From Candidatus Borkfalkia ceftriaxoniphila (lineage in GTDB: Bacteria > Bacillota > Clostridia > Christensenellales > Borkfalkiaceae), in assembly GCF_004134775.1 (NCBI RefSeq), contig NZ_SDOZ01000002.1, positions 1,834,005-1,898,004 on the forward strand: DNA of 64,000 nucleotides, written 5' to 3'. The translations under genes were made by a program, and so were the position numbers. Shown piece by piece: positions 48,799 to 57,268 of this stretch. Within the stretch, counting starts at the first letter, position 1, and the number at the start of each line of letters is the position of its first letter. The notes below the pieces were generated by a model that searched no databases, had not been told where the DNA came from, and saw only the letters and a list, made by a program, of their open reading frames with translations.

Positions 48799-50193
48799 AT
48801 GAAAGGCTATAAAGACCTGACGACGGGAAGTCCGTTTAAAAATATTTTGTTTTTTTGTATTCCCATTTTTATCGGGAATATTTTTCAGCAACTTTACAGC
48901 ATGGTCGACACCATCATCGTGGGGCAGACCATCTCGCTCGACGCGCTCGCCGCGGTCGGCTGTACGGGTTCGGTCAATTTTCTCATACTCGGCTTCATAT
49001 CGGGCGTATGCAGCGGATTCGGCGTTCTCATCGCGCAGTTTTACGGCGCGGGGGACGAAGAAAACGTCAGGCGTTCGGTCGGCACTTCCTATGTGCTCTG
49101 CATTGCCGTCACCGCCGTCGTCACTGCCGTTGCGGTCGCGACCGCCATGCCCCTTTTAAAACTGATGCGCACCGATTCCGCCATTATCGGCGACGCTTAT
49201 GATTACATAATCGTCATTTTCTGGGGCATCGGCGCGACTACCTTATATAATATGGCGTCGTGTATGCTCCGCGCCATCGGGGACAGCCGCGCGCCGCTGT
49301 ATTTTCTCATCTTCGCCTCCGTTCTCAATATCGGGCTGGATTATCTGTGCATTCTCGTATTTCGCATGGGCGTGGCGGGCGCGGGCGTCGCCACCGTCTT
49401 GTCCCAACTCGTATCGGGCGTATTATGCCTTTTGTACGCACTGAAAAAATATAAGATCCTGCGCACGCGGCGCCGCCATTTCTGGACGAACGCGCTCTTT
49501 GGCTGGAAACATTTGAAAGTGGGGCTTCCGATGGCGCTGCAATTCTCCATTACGGCCATCGGGGTCATGGTCGTGCAGTCGGTGCTCAACACCATGGGTA
49601 CGGACACCGTCGCCGCCTATACCGCGGCCTCCAAAATAGACAGCATCGCGCAGCAGCCCTTCGTCGCTATCGGCGCGGCCATTGCCACCTACTGCGCGCA
49701 GAATTACGGCGCAAAGCAGTACGGGCGCATCAAAAAGGGCATGAATATCGGACTGCTGCTCACCGTTATTTTCAGCGCCGCGGGGTTTTTACTCATTCTG
49801 CTCTTGAAAAAACCGCTCATTCTCCTATTTGCGGGGGAGGATTACGAGAGGATCTACGACAATGCCGCCATGTACCTGTATATCAACGCGGGCACGTATC
49901 TGCTTCTGGGGCTTATCTTTCTCTATCGGAACGGGATCCAGGGCATGGGCTTTTCCGCCGTCACCATGCTTGCGGGCGGCGCGGAACTCGTCATGCGTAT
50001 CGTCGCCGCGCTCATATTCGCGCGTTATTGGGGATATATCGGCGTGTGTTCCGCCAATCCCGCCGCATGGTTCGGGGCGGACGTCATTCTCGTCATCGTA
50101 TACGCGGTGCTCGCCAAAAAATCCATTCCCACCGCCAAAACGCCAAAACGAAAACATCATTCTCCCTTCGAAGATCGTGAGATCGCCCGTTAA
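48799..50193 (+). CDS. MATE-family efflux transporter
   Basis: A 464-residue Na+- or H+-coupled multidrug/organic-ion exporter with twelve hydrophobic helices in two halves. The family start LTTGSPFKNILFFCIPIFIGNIFQQLYSMVD lies in helix 1 (broken here only for reading: GSPFKNIL, then NIFQQLYSMVD), and PMALQFSITAIGVMVVQ begins the second half near residue 243. The ribosome site is AAGGAG. It is monocistronic; there is no regulator beside it, so no substrate can be inferred. Confidence 0.94.
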   Translation: MKGYKDLTTGSPFKNILFFCIPIFIGNIFQQLYSMVDTIIVGQTISLDALAAVGCTGSVNFLILGFISGVCSGFGVLIAQFYGAGDEENVRRSVGTSYVLCIAVTAVVTAVAVATAMPLLKLMRTDSAIIGDAYDYIIVIFWGIGATTLYNMASCMLRAIGDSRAPLYFLIFASVLNIGLDYLCILVFRMGVAGAGVATVLSQLVSGVLCLLYALKKYKILRTRRRHFWTNALFGWKHLKVGLPMALQFSITAIGVMVVQSVLNTMGTDTVAAYTAASKIDSIAQQPFVAIGAAIATYCAQNYGAKQYGRIKKGMNIGLLLTVIFSAAGFLLILLLKKPLILLFAGEDYERIYDNAAMYLYINAGTYLLLGLIFLYRNGIQGMGFSAVTMLAGGAELVMRIVAALIFARYWGYIGVCSANPAAWFGADVILVIVYAVLAKKSIPTAKTPKRKHHSPFEDREIAR

Positions 50194-50202
50194 CTCAGAA
50201 AG

Positions 50203-50229
50203 AAAGCAGTCGAATTTCGACTGCTTTTG
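50203..50229 (+). terminator. Terminator of the MATE gene
   Basis: AAAGCAGTCGA (50203-50213) pairs with TCGACTGCTTT (50217-50227), followed by T-rich sequence. Confidence 0.82.
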
Positions 50230-50259
50230 TAATTTTTGTCATGAATTTTTGTGATATAT

Positions 50260-50288
50260 TTGACAAATCGGCATAGAAATAATATAAT
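50260..50288 (+). promoter_or_regulatory. Consensus promoter of the giant lipoprotein gene
   Basis: Perfect TTGACA (50260-50265), 17-base spacer, perfect TATAAT (50283-50288); about 48 bases before the ATG. Confidence 0.88.
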
Positions 50289-50336
50289 AGAAAATGTAAT
50301 AGTTAATCATGACATTTATTACGGAAAGTTAAGAGA

Positions 50337-53300
50337 ATGAAACATTTATCGAAAAAAGTGCTGATCATAATCGTCGTCATCGCGATCATCGCCACGGCTA
50401 CCGTGGTCTTTTTCGCTTGTCAGCCCAAACCGGCCGCCACGCCGCCGCCCAAAAACGGGCATACGGTCAGCATGGCGCCGCCCGAGGACGGAACTTCTCC
50501 CGAAGATTACGATGGGCTGGAAAATCTCGCTTATATGGCGGGCAGGCTTTCCGCGCGTACGTATTTTCACAGCGAGAATACGGGACTGGTGGACACCATC
50601 GCAAAACAGAACGTAGTGGGGACCAAGGATTATTATAACGGCATTCTCATCACGCAATCGGTGAGCACCAGCGCCTTTGCGAGCGTCGCGCAGCAGAAAT
50701 TTTACGGCGACGGCAAAGTGGTCGTCCGCGGACCCAGATATGACAAGGGCAAGTGGAACGGAATACATACCGAGTGGTCGAACGATAAGCCCGTTTCCGT
50801 GCTCGACGAGGCGCAATATCTGGAAGCGTACGGGCTTTGGGCGGACGAGTTTTCCGATTACGTGCTCAATGCCGAAACCGTGAGCGACGTTTCCGACCTT
50901 GCCCGCGACGAGAACGGAAATTTCGTGCAGACTTTCACGCTCGATCCCTCGGGCTCGACCTATTATTATAAGCGTCAGATGCGCACTATGGGGAATCTCG
51001 GGGATTATCCCTCTTTCTCGTCGGTGCAGATCACGTTTACGTTCGACGACACATGGTCGGTTTTGCGTGCGGATATCGAGGAAGAATACAAAGTTTCCGT
51101 TTCGGTGCTCAACGTATCCTGCAAGGCGACTTCATCTATCGTGTACACATACGAAGAGAGCGCCGTGGACGTTTCCGCGTACGAATCGTATTTCAAAAAC
51201 TATGCCGATGCTCCCGTTACGGGCGGCGGCGAAACGCCGCTTACCGTCGTAGATTATCTCCAACAGGGTTTTGCGGGGTATCTCGCCGAGCCTTCCACGT
51301 TCGATCTGAAGATCGCGGTCAACGGCGATACCGTTGCGGGGCGCGTGACGCTCGATCTCGCCAACGGTCTGGAGATCCGCGCGTCTTTGGGCGATCTTCT
51401 CCTCAATGTCGAAAGCGATTCGCTCTACGTACAATATAAAGAGTTGACGGGCAAATTGGCGCTTTCCGACCTGATTTCACTGGCGGGAGGCGGTTTTGCA
51501 GGCGTCGATCCCGATAAACTGATGGAACAACTCGCTTCGGGCAGCATTTCCAAGGATGGGGAAAACGTCACCATCGAATGCGCTCTTGATTTGGCGGGAC
51601 TGCATCTGCCGTTGACCTTCCGTTTTCTCGAAACGGAAAGCGGCGTTTCGTTCGTCGACGTTTCGGCTGCCTTGCGGTTCGAGCCGATCGATATCGGAGC
51701 GTCCTTCGCGCCCGCTAAAGGCGCCGACGCCGTCGCAAAGATCGATGCCTCGAAAGCGGTCGATCTCAAACCTTACGTCGATAGTATTTTCGAGATCGTA
51801 AATTCCAAGAGTTTCACGCTCGCGCTCGGCTATGATAACGCCGACCTCGGACTTTCGGTTTCGGGCGAATTGTATATCGACGCCTTGCGTCCCGCGCTTC
51901 GCGGCGAGATTTTCATCGCCTATGCGGGATTGGATATTCCCGTACGATTTACGTTTATAGACGAAACCGTCTATCTGCAGGTCTTTGAAATCAAACTGAA
52001 AACTTCGCAGGAATATCTCGTTGAGGCGCTCGAAGCGGCGCTGCGCGCTGCGGACGTAACTTTACCCGATCTCGGCGCGCTGGATCTGAAAGCGGCGATT
52101 TCCGCCGTTATCACCGCGGATTACGACTCGATCATTCAAAAACTCCGACTGACAGACGAGAAACTTTCGCTCGTCGTCGATCTGGACGCGTTCATAGCGG
52201 ATATGAACCTCGGCGAACTCTCTGCAAACTTCATGCCCGCGGAAAACGCGTTCGGTTTGTCCGTATACGGCGTAACGGCGAAAATGCAGGGCGTGGCTAT
52301 CCGCGAAGTGGGCGCGCCCGCAGACGCGGAAAGTTTTATGGAACTGAGTCTGTTCGAAAATTTCGTGCAGCCTGTCCTGGAACTTGCGAACGCAAAGGAT
52401 ATCGCGTTCCGTTTCGCCGTGGAAACGACGGTGGAAAATATCGCGTTGACCGGCGAGATCGTCGGCGAAATCAAGTTCGAAAACGCTCTTGAAATATATC
52501 TTCAGATCACGCTCAACGGCAAGACCGTCGAAGTGTTGTACCGAAATAATAACGTGTATCTCGGGTTTGCGGGGCAAAAAGTAAAACTCGCGGAAAGCGA
52601 ACTGACGGTGCTCGCCGAAAAACTGAGCGGATTGTTCCGAAACACGGAAGGTGAAAAAGATCTTCTCGCGTTCTTCTCCGCGGAAGGTCTGGATTTGCAG
52701 GCGCTGCTGGAAAGTATCCGTCTTACGGGAGTGGAAGAAAACGGCGCGGCTATCCTGAATCTGTTCGTGGACTTGGGAATCCTCAACGAAAATCTTTCCG
52801 ACATCGGTGCGAAAATCACGACGGACGGACATAAACTGTTCGTTTCCGCGATCCAACCCGTAGATCTGTTCGGGATCTCGCTTGGCAAACTGGAAGCGTC
52901 GGTCTGCGCGGCGGAAAATGAATACGCCTACGATTTTGCAAATTCCGTAGATTTAAAACCGTATCTCGACAGCATTTATAAACTCGCGGAAGAGCAGAGT
53001 TTCGAGATCACTGCGGCGTATAAGAATAACGGCCTCGGGCTGTCCGTCAACGGCATGATCTACGCGAACGTAAAAAATGCAGCAGTGTCGGGCGAACTGA
53101 CCGTAAGTTACGCGGGACTGACGATACCCGTAAACTTTACTTACATAAATAAAAATATTTATCTGCAAGTTTACAACGTAAAAATACAGACGACCGCGGA
53201 ATACGCCGCATATGCCATCGAAAGCGCACTGAAATATTTCAACGTCAGTTTGCCGAGCGTTGGCGGCGTGGACGTGACGGAGATTCTGGGCGCGGTCATT

Positions 53301-56300
53301 ACTGCGGACTATACAAAATTCATAAAACAGTTTACGATCTCCGACGAAAGTCTTTCGCTTACCGTTGACATGGACGCGCTCATAGCGGATATGAACCTCG
53401 GCGAACTCTCTGCAAACTTCATGCCCGCGGAAAACGCGTTCGGTTTGTCCGTGTACGGCGTAACGGCGAAAATGCAGGGCGTGGCTATCCGCGAAGTGGG
53501 CGCGCCCGCGGACGCGGAAAGTTTTATGGAACTGAGTCTGTTCGAAAATTTCGTGCAGCCTGTCCTGGAACTTGCGAACGCAAAGGATATCGCGTTCCGT
53601 TTCGCCGTGGAAACGACGGTGGAAAATATCGCGTTGACCGGCGAGATCCTCGGCGAAATCAAGTTCGAAAACGCTCTTGAAATATATCTTCAGATCACGC
53701 TCAACGGCAAGACCGTCGAAGTGTTGTACCGAAACAATAACGTGTATCTCGGGTTTGCGGGTCAAAAAGTAAAACTCGCGGAAAGCGAACTGACGGTGCT
53801 CGCCGAAAAACTGAGCGTATTGTTCCGAAACACGGAAGGTGAAAAAGATCTTCTCGCGTTCTTCTCCGCGGAAGGACTGGATTTGCAGGCGCTGCTGGAA
53901 AGTATCCGTCTTACGGGCGTGGAAGAAAACGGCGCGGCTATCCTGAATCTGTTCGTGGACTTGGGAATCCTCAACGAAAATCTTACCGACATCGGTGCGA
54001 AAATCACGACGGACGGACATAAACTGTTCGTTTCCGCGATCCAACCCGTAGATCTGTTCGGGATCTCGCTTGGCAAACTGGAAGCGTCGGTCTGCGCGGC
54101 GGAAAATGAATACGCCTACGATTTTGCAAATTCCGTAGATTTAAAACCGTATCTCGACAGCATTTATAAACTCGCGGAAGAGCAGAGTTTCGAGATCACT
54201 GCGGCGTATGAGAATAACGGCCTCGGGCTGTCCGTCAACGGCATGATCTACGCAAACGTGAAAAATGCAGCAGTGTCGGGCGAACTGACCGTAAGTTACG
54301 CGGGACTGACGATACCCGTAAACTTTACTTACATAAATAAAAATATTTATCTGCAAGTTTACAACGTAAAAATACAGACGACCGCGGAATACGCCGCATA
54401 TGCCATCGAAAGCGCACTGAAATATTTCAACGTCAGTTTGCCGAGCGTTGGCGGCGTGGACGTGACGGAGATTCTGGGCGCGGTCATTACTGCGGACTAT
54501 ACAAAATTCATAAAACAGTTTACGATCTCCGACGAAAGTCTTTCGCTTACCGTTGACATGGACGCGCTCATAGCGGATATGAACCTCGGCGAACTCTCTG
54601 CAAACTTCATGCCCGCGGAAAACGCTTTCGGTTTGTCCGTATACGGCGTAACGGCGAAAATGCAGGGCGTGACCGCCCGCGAAGCGGGCGCGCCCGCGGA
54701 CGCGGACGATTACGTTTCGCTTGAACTTTTTGAAAAGTTTATCGAGCCTGTCCAGAATCTTGTAAAGAGCGACGATATCGCGATTGCTCTGGAATTCGGC
54801 GCAAAAATTCACGACGTCGAAATGACGGTCGCGCTTTCGGTCGAGATCAAACATATCGGACAGGATATGCAGGCGTATCTGAAAGCGGAGATCTTTGTGG
54901 ACGGATTTGCGGATGAAGTGATAGAGTTGACTTATCGCGACGACTACGTAACGCTGGTCTATGAAGGCAAGATGATGCGCGTGCCCGTATCGCAATTGCA
55001 ACAGATCGCGCAAAAACTCGGCGGATTGTTTGCCTCGAAGGGTGAAACCGCAGATCAAGGTTTGCAGGCGGCGATCCTGTTATTCAGCGAAGACGGCATC
55101 GATTTGCAGGCGTTTCTGGAGAGCCTGTGCCTTTCGGGACGTACGGAAGAAGGGAAAACCATTCTCGGCTTGTTTGCGGATCTGAGACTTCTTGACGAGC
55201 GGCTTTCGGAAACACGAATAGAGATATCGACGGACGGACAGAAATTGTCCGCAGGCCTTGTCGGCGGCACGGTTGTTTTCGGCTTGCCCGTGAATATGCT
55301 CGAAGTATCGCTCTGGCCTGCCGCCGACGAATTCCCGTACGATTTTTCGGGCGCGGAAGAATGCGGCAACGTATTCGAATTTGCGCTCAACGCTTACGTT
55401 GCGCTCTTCGATACGAAATACCTCAACGTTTCGGCGCAATACGATTCCGAACTTTTGCAGGCGAACGTGAGCGGATTGTTCGAATTTGTGCCCGCGTCCG
55501 ATACGGGAACAGAACTTTCTATCAATTTCGATCTTCGCGCCGAGATCCATACCTTCGCGTTGAACGATGCGGCGGAGAAAATCGATGCAGGCTCCCATTA
55601 CCTCAATATGACGGCGGTGGGCGAAACGGCTTATGTTTCCTATTCGTTGAGTGGCTACAATGCCGATACCGCGCTGTACGTCAGTATTCCCGTAGAGCAG
55701 TTGTATAAGATCGGAAATATGCTTCTGCCCATCATGGGACTGGACGCGAACGCTCCGTATTACGATCTGATCGATCATCTCCTTTCCGCGGGCGAAACGC
55801 AGTTTACGACGGGTATTTTCAGTGCGATCCAGTTTGCGGATCTTCTAAAATTGCTTGACGGCATACCGCAGGCGCAGGGCGTATCGGCTGACGGCGTGGC
55901 GGCGCTGTCGGAAAATCTGTCGTTGTTTGCGTTCGGCGCAAACGAAAACGGCGATATTTCTTTCACGCTGAGCGGGCTGTCTGTCGGAAACGGCGAAACG
56001 CTTTCGCTTTCGATCACGGCGCAAAGAGCGGGTGAAATAGCGGTCGATACGAGCAAAACGTATATCGATATCTCTTCGGTTTCGCTGTTGTTCGAAGATC
56101 TGCTCAACGCCTATCAATATACCGATACGGGCTATGAACTCAAAGGTTCGCTCGGATTGAGCCTTTTGGGGATAGACCTCGACCTTACGGTGAACATCGA
56201 ACTGAAAGTCGGCGTAGAGACGGACGGAACGCCGTATCTGAACGTAAATCTGAAAACGAACGGTTATAATAATATCTTGGTTCTCGCTATTTTCGGTACG

Positions 56301-56870
56301 CAGGTCGTAACAAACGGCGATACGGAAACGGACATTACGTTCAAAGACGGATCGATTTACATGACGCGCGTGCAGTCTACCTCCTGGCAGAAGAAAAATT
56401 GGATCTCATACGCTTTCTTACCGATCACGCCCGAATATCAGTACCGCAAAATGTCGCTGGAAGAATTTGCGGGCGACGCGATGGATCAGATCTTTTTCGC
56501 GATCAATCTGAGCGACGGCGCGAAAAGTTATATTTCCAAACAGATAAATTCCTCGGACGGCGGCTCGGGCACGACGAAGGACGCGGGCGAAATGGTGAAG
56601 GGCTATTCTTTCGCAAACGACGTGCATACGCTGAAACTCGACGTGGGCGCGATCGCGGGCGATTCCGCCTTGGGCGAACTGACGCTGAATATTACCCGCG
56701 CCCGTCTCGAAGGCAAAGATTATTACGATCTCGTCAAACTCGACGGCACGATGATACTCGTATCGGTCATCACGATGAAATTCGATCTGACGCATCAAAG
56801 TTGCGGCAATGCCGTGGATTTCACCGTGATCGACGAAAATATCTCGCGCGTAAACGCAAACGTCGCCTGA
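50337..56870 (+). CDS. Giant repetitive surface lipoprotein, 2177 residues
   Basis: Not a recognised family. The N-terminus is a lipoprotein signal: KK, a long hydrophobic stretch and a lipobox-like FFAC with Cys28, followed by a Pro-rich linker, so it is tethered outside the membrane. After a unique N-terminal region (to about residue 290) come repeated modules of about 396 residues. An older copy lies at about 228-620, two near-identical copies at residues 620-1015 and 1016-1411, then a partial third and more divergent copies to about 2050. Each module is beta-rich, with recurring signatures such as VDLKPYLDSIY, SYAGLTIPVNFTYINKNIYL and EVLYRNNNVYLGFAGQKVKL. No enzymatic motif, sortase signal or membrane helix is seen after the N-terminus. 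The amphipathic strand pattern recalls LppX/LolA-like lipid-binding half-barrels, but this is only a visual impression. Confidence 0.9.
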   Translation: MKHLSKKVLIIIVVIAIIATATVVFFACQPKPAATPPPKNGHTVSMAPPEDGTSPEDYDGLENLAYMAGRLSARTYFHSENTGLVDTIAKQNVVGTKDYYNGILITQSVSTSAFASVAQQKFYGDGKVVVRGPRYDKGKWNGIHTEWSNDKPVSVLDEAQYLEAYGLWADEFSDYVLNAETVSDVSDLARDENGNFVQTFTLDPSGSTYYYKRQMRTMGNLGDYPSFSSVQITFTFDDTWSVLRADIEEEYKVSVSVLNVSCKATSSIVYTYEESAVDVSAYESYFKNYADAPVTGGGETPLTVVDYLQQGFAGYLAEPSTFDLKIAVNGDTVAGRVTLDLANGLEIRASLGDLLLNVESDSLYVQYKELTGKLALSDLISLAGGGFAGVDPDKLMEQLASGSISKDGENVTIECALDLAGLHLPLTFRFLETESGVSFVDVSAALRFEPIDIGASFAPAKGADAVAKIDASKAVDLKPYVDSIFEIVNSKSFTLALGYDNADLGLSVSGELYIDALRPALRGEIFIAYAGLDIPVRFTFIDETVYLQVFEIKLKTSQEYLVEALEAALRAADVTLPDLGALDLKAAISAVITADYDSIIQKLRLTDEKLSLVVDLDAFIADMNLGELSANFMPAENAFGLSVYGVTAKMQGVAIREVGAPADAESFMELSLFENFVQPVLELANAKDIAFRFAVETTVENIALTGEIVGEIKFENALEIYLQITLNGKTVEVLYRNNNVYLGFAGQKVKLAESELTVLAEKLSGLFRNTEGEKDLLAFFSAEGLDLQALLESIRLTGVEENGAAILNLFVDLGILNENLSDIGAKITTDGHKLFVSAIQPVDLFGISLGKLEASVCAAENEYAYDFANSVDLKPYLDSIYKLAEEQSFEITAAYKNNGLGLSVNGMIYANVKNAAVSGELTVSYAGLTIPVNFTYINKNIYLQVYNVKIQTTAEYAAYAIESALKYFNVSLPSVGGVDVTEILGAVITADYTKFIKQFTISDESLSLTVDMDALIADMNLGELSANFMPAENAFGLSVYGVTAKMQGVAIREVGAPADAESFMELSLFENFVQPVLELANAKDIAFRFAVETTVENIALTGEILGEIKFENALEIYLQITLNGKTVEVLYRNNNVYLGFAGQKVKLAESELTVLAEKLSVLFRNTEGEKDLLAFFSAEGLDLQALLESIRLTGVEENGAAILNLFVDLGILNENLTDIGAKITTDGHKLFVSAIQPVDLFGISLGKLEASVCAAENEYAYDFANSVDLKPYLDSIYKLAEEQSFEITAAYENNGLGLSVNGMIYANVKNAAVSGELTVSYAGLTIPVNFTYINKNIYLQVYNVKIQTTAEYAAYAIESALKYFNVSLPSVGGVDVTEILGAVITADYTKFIKQFTISDESLSLTVDMDALIADMNLGELSANFMPAENAFGLSVYGVTAKMQGVTAREAGAPADADDYVSLELFEKFIEPVQNLVKSDDIAIALEFGAKIHDVEMTVALSVEIKHIGQDMQAYLKAEIFVDGFADEVIELTYRDDYVTLVYEGKMMRVPVSQLQQIAQKLGGLFASKGETADQGLQAAILLFSEDGIDLQAFLESLCLSGRTEEGKTILGLFADLRLLDERLSETRIEISTDGQKLSAGLVGGTVVFGLPVNMLEVSLWPAADEFPYDFSGAEECGNVFEFALNAYVALFDTKYLNVSAQYDSELLQANVSGLFEFVPASDTGTELSINFDLRAEIHTFALNDAAEKIDAGSHYLNMTAVGETAYVSYSLSGYNADTALYVSIPVEQLYKIGNMLLPIMGLDANAPYYDLIDHLLSAGETQFTTGIFSAIQFADLLKLLDGIPQAQGVSADGVAALSENLSLFAFGANENGDISFTLSGLSVGNGETLSLSITAQRAGEIAVDTSKTYIDISSVSLLFEDLLNAYQYTDTGYELKGSLGLSLLGIDLDLTVNIELKVGVETDGTPYLNVNLKTNGYNNILVLAIFGTQVVTNGDTETDITFKDGSIYMTRVQSTSWQKKNWISYAFLPITPEYQYRKMSLEEFAGDAMDQIFFAINLSDGAKSYISKQINSSDGGSGTTKDAGEMVKGYSFANDVHTLKLDVGAIAGDSALGELTLNITRARLEGKDYYDLVKLDGTMILVSVITMKFDLTHQSCGNAVDFTVIDENISRVNANVA
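52194..53381 (+). repeat. 1188-bp tandem repeat, copy 1, inside the giant lipoprotein gene
   Basis: Anchored on the word ATAGCGGATATGAACCTCGG at 52194. The same word returns exactly 1188 bases later, keeping the frame (396 codons). Sequence is almost identical to copy 2; visible amino-acid changes include V/L, G/V, S/T and K/E at four sites. Confidence 0.95.
53382..54569 (+). repeat. 1188-bp tandem repeat, copy 2
   Basis: Direct continuation of copy 1 with the same period. A partial third copy runs on to about 54671, where identity stops sharply after the codons for MQGV. This is the mark of unequal recombination within the gene. Confidence 0.95.
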
Positions 56871-56908
56871 CAAAAATAGAAATTTTTTAAAAATCTTCAA
56901 CAAAACGG

Positions 56909-56937
56909 TTGCCAAATCGGGCGGGATATGCTATTAT
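56909..56937 (+). promoter_or_regulatory. Promoter of the T-box-leuA transcript
   Basis: TTGCCA (56909-56914), 17-base spacer, TATTAT (56932-56937). The start is predicted about 17 bases before T-box stem I. Confidence 0.7.
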
Positions 56938-56960
56938 GTTATCAACATATAGTTTTATAT

Positions 56961-57194
56961 GGAAACGCTGTGAAGCGGAACAGTATCTCAAAAACGGGTT
57001 GCAGAAAACCGTCGGATGATGCGAGACGGTCAATGGTTTTGGGAGAACTCCCCGCCGAGCGGTTTGCTCGAAAGGAAACGAGTAGAAGCAAAACGGTATC
57101 TCACCGTTACAAGAGAGGGATATGCGTCGGAAAAGACAAGTATTCTTTGTAAGAGCGCGCGAAGGAAATCGCGTGAAATGAAGTGGTACCGCGG
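56961..57194 (+). promoter_or_regulatory. T-box riboswitch, leucine (CTC) specifier, controlling leuA
   Basis: Stem I is closed by GAAACGCT (from 56962) with AGCGGTTT (57058-57065), and by GCGG (56975-56978) with CCGC (57052-57055). The specifier loop has AGTA on the left (56982-56985) and GAA followed by CTC, a leucine codon, on the right (57048-57050). AGAGAG (57112-57117) and GTGAAATGAAG follow. The T-box core TGGTACCGCGG is at 57184-57194; its TGGT can pair with the ACCA end of uncharged tRNA-Leu (discriminator A). The specifier agrees with the downstream gene, the committed enzyme of leucine synthesis. Confidence 0.92.
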
Positions 57195-57240
57195 AACCTG
57201 TTTTCGTCTTCAAAAAAGACGAAAACAGGTTTATTTTTTT
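57195..57240 (+). terminator. T-box-controlled terminator
   Basis: Sixteen-base perfect stem (57195-57210 with 57216-57231) followed by TATTTTTTT. Uncharged tRNA-Leu binding should favour the antiterminator that uses the T-box core just before it. Confidence 0.9.
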
Positions 57241-57268
57241 ATTCTGAACAAGAAAAGGAGTGATTATA

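Noticed and set aside
52194..54671. Possible CRISPR-like or satellite array
   Set aside because: The repeat unit is 1188 bp, in frame and inside one coding gene; no spacers exist.
52953..55058. Long minus-strand frames opposite the giant lipoprotein, themselves repeated
   Set aside because: They repeat only because the underlying DNA does. They have no start signals, and the plus frame carries the signal peptide and promoter.
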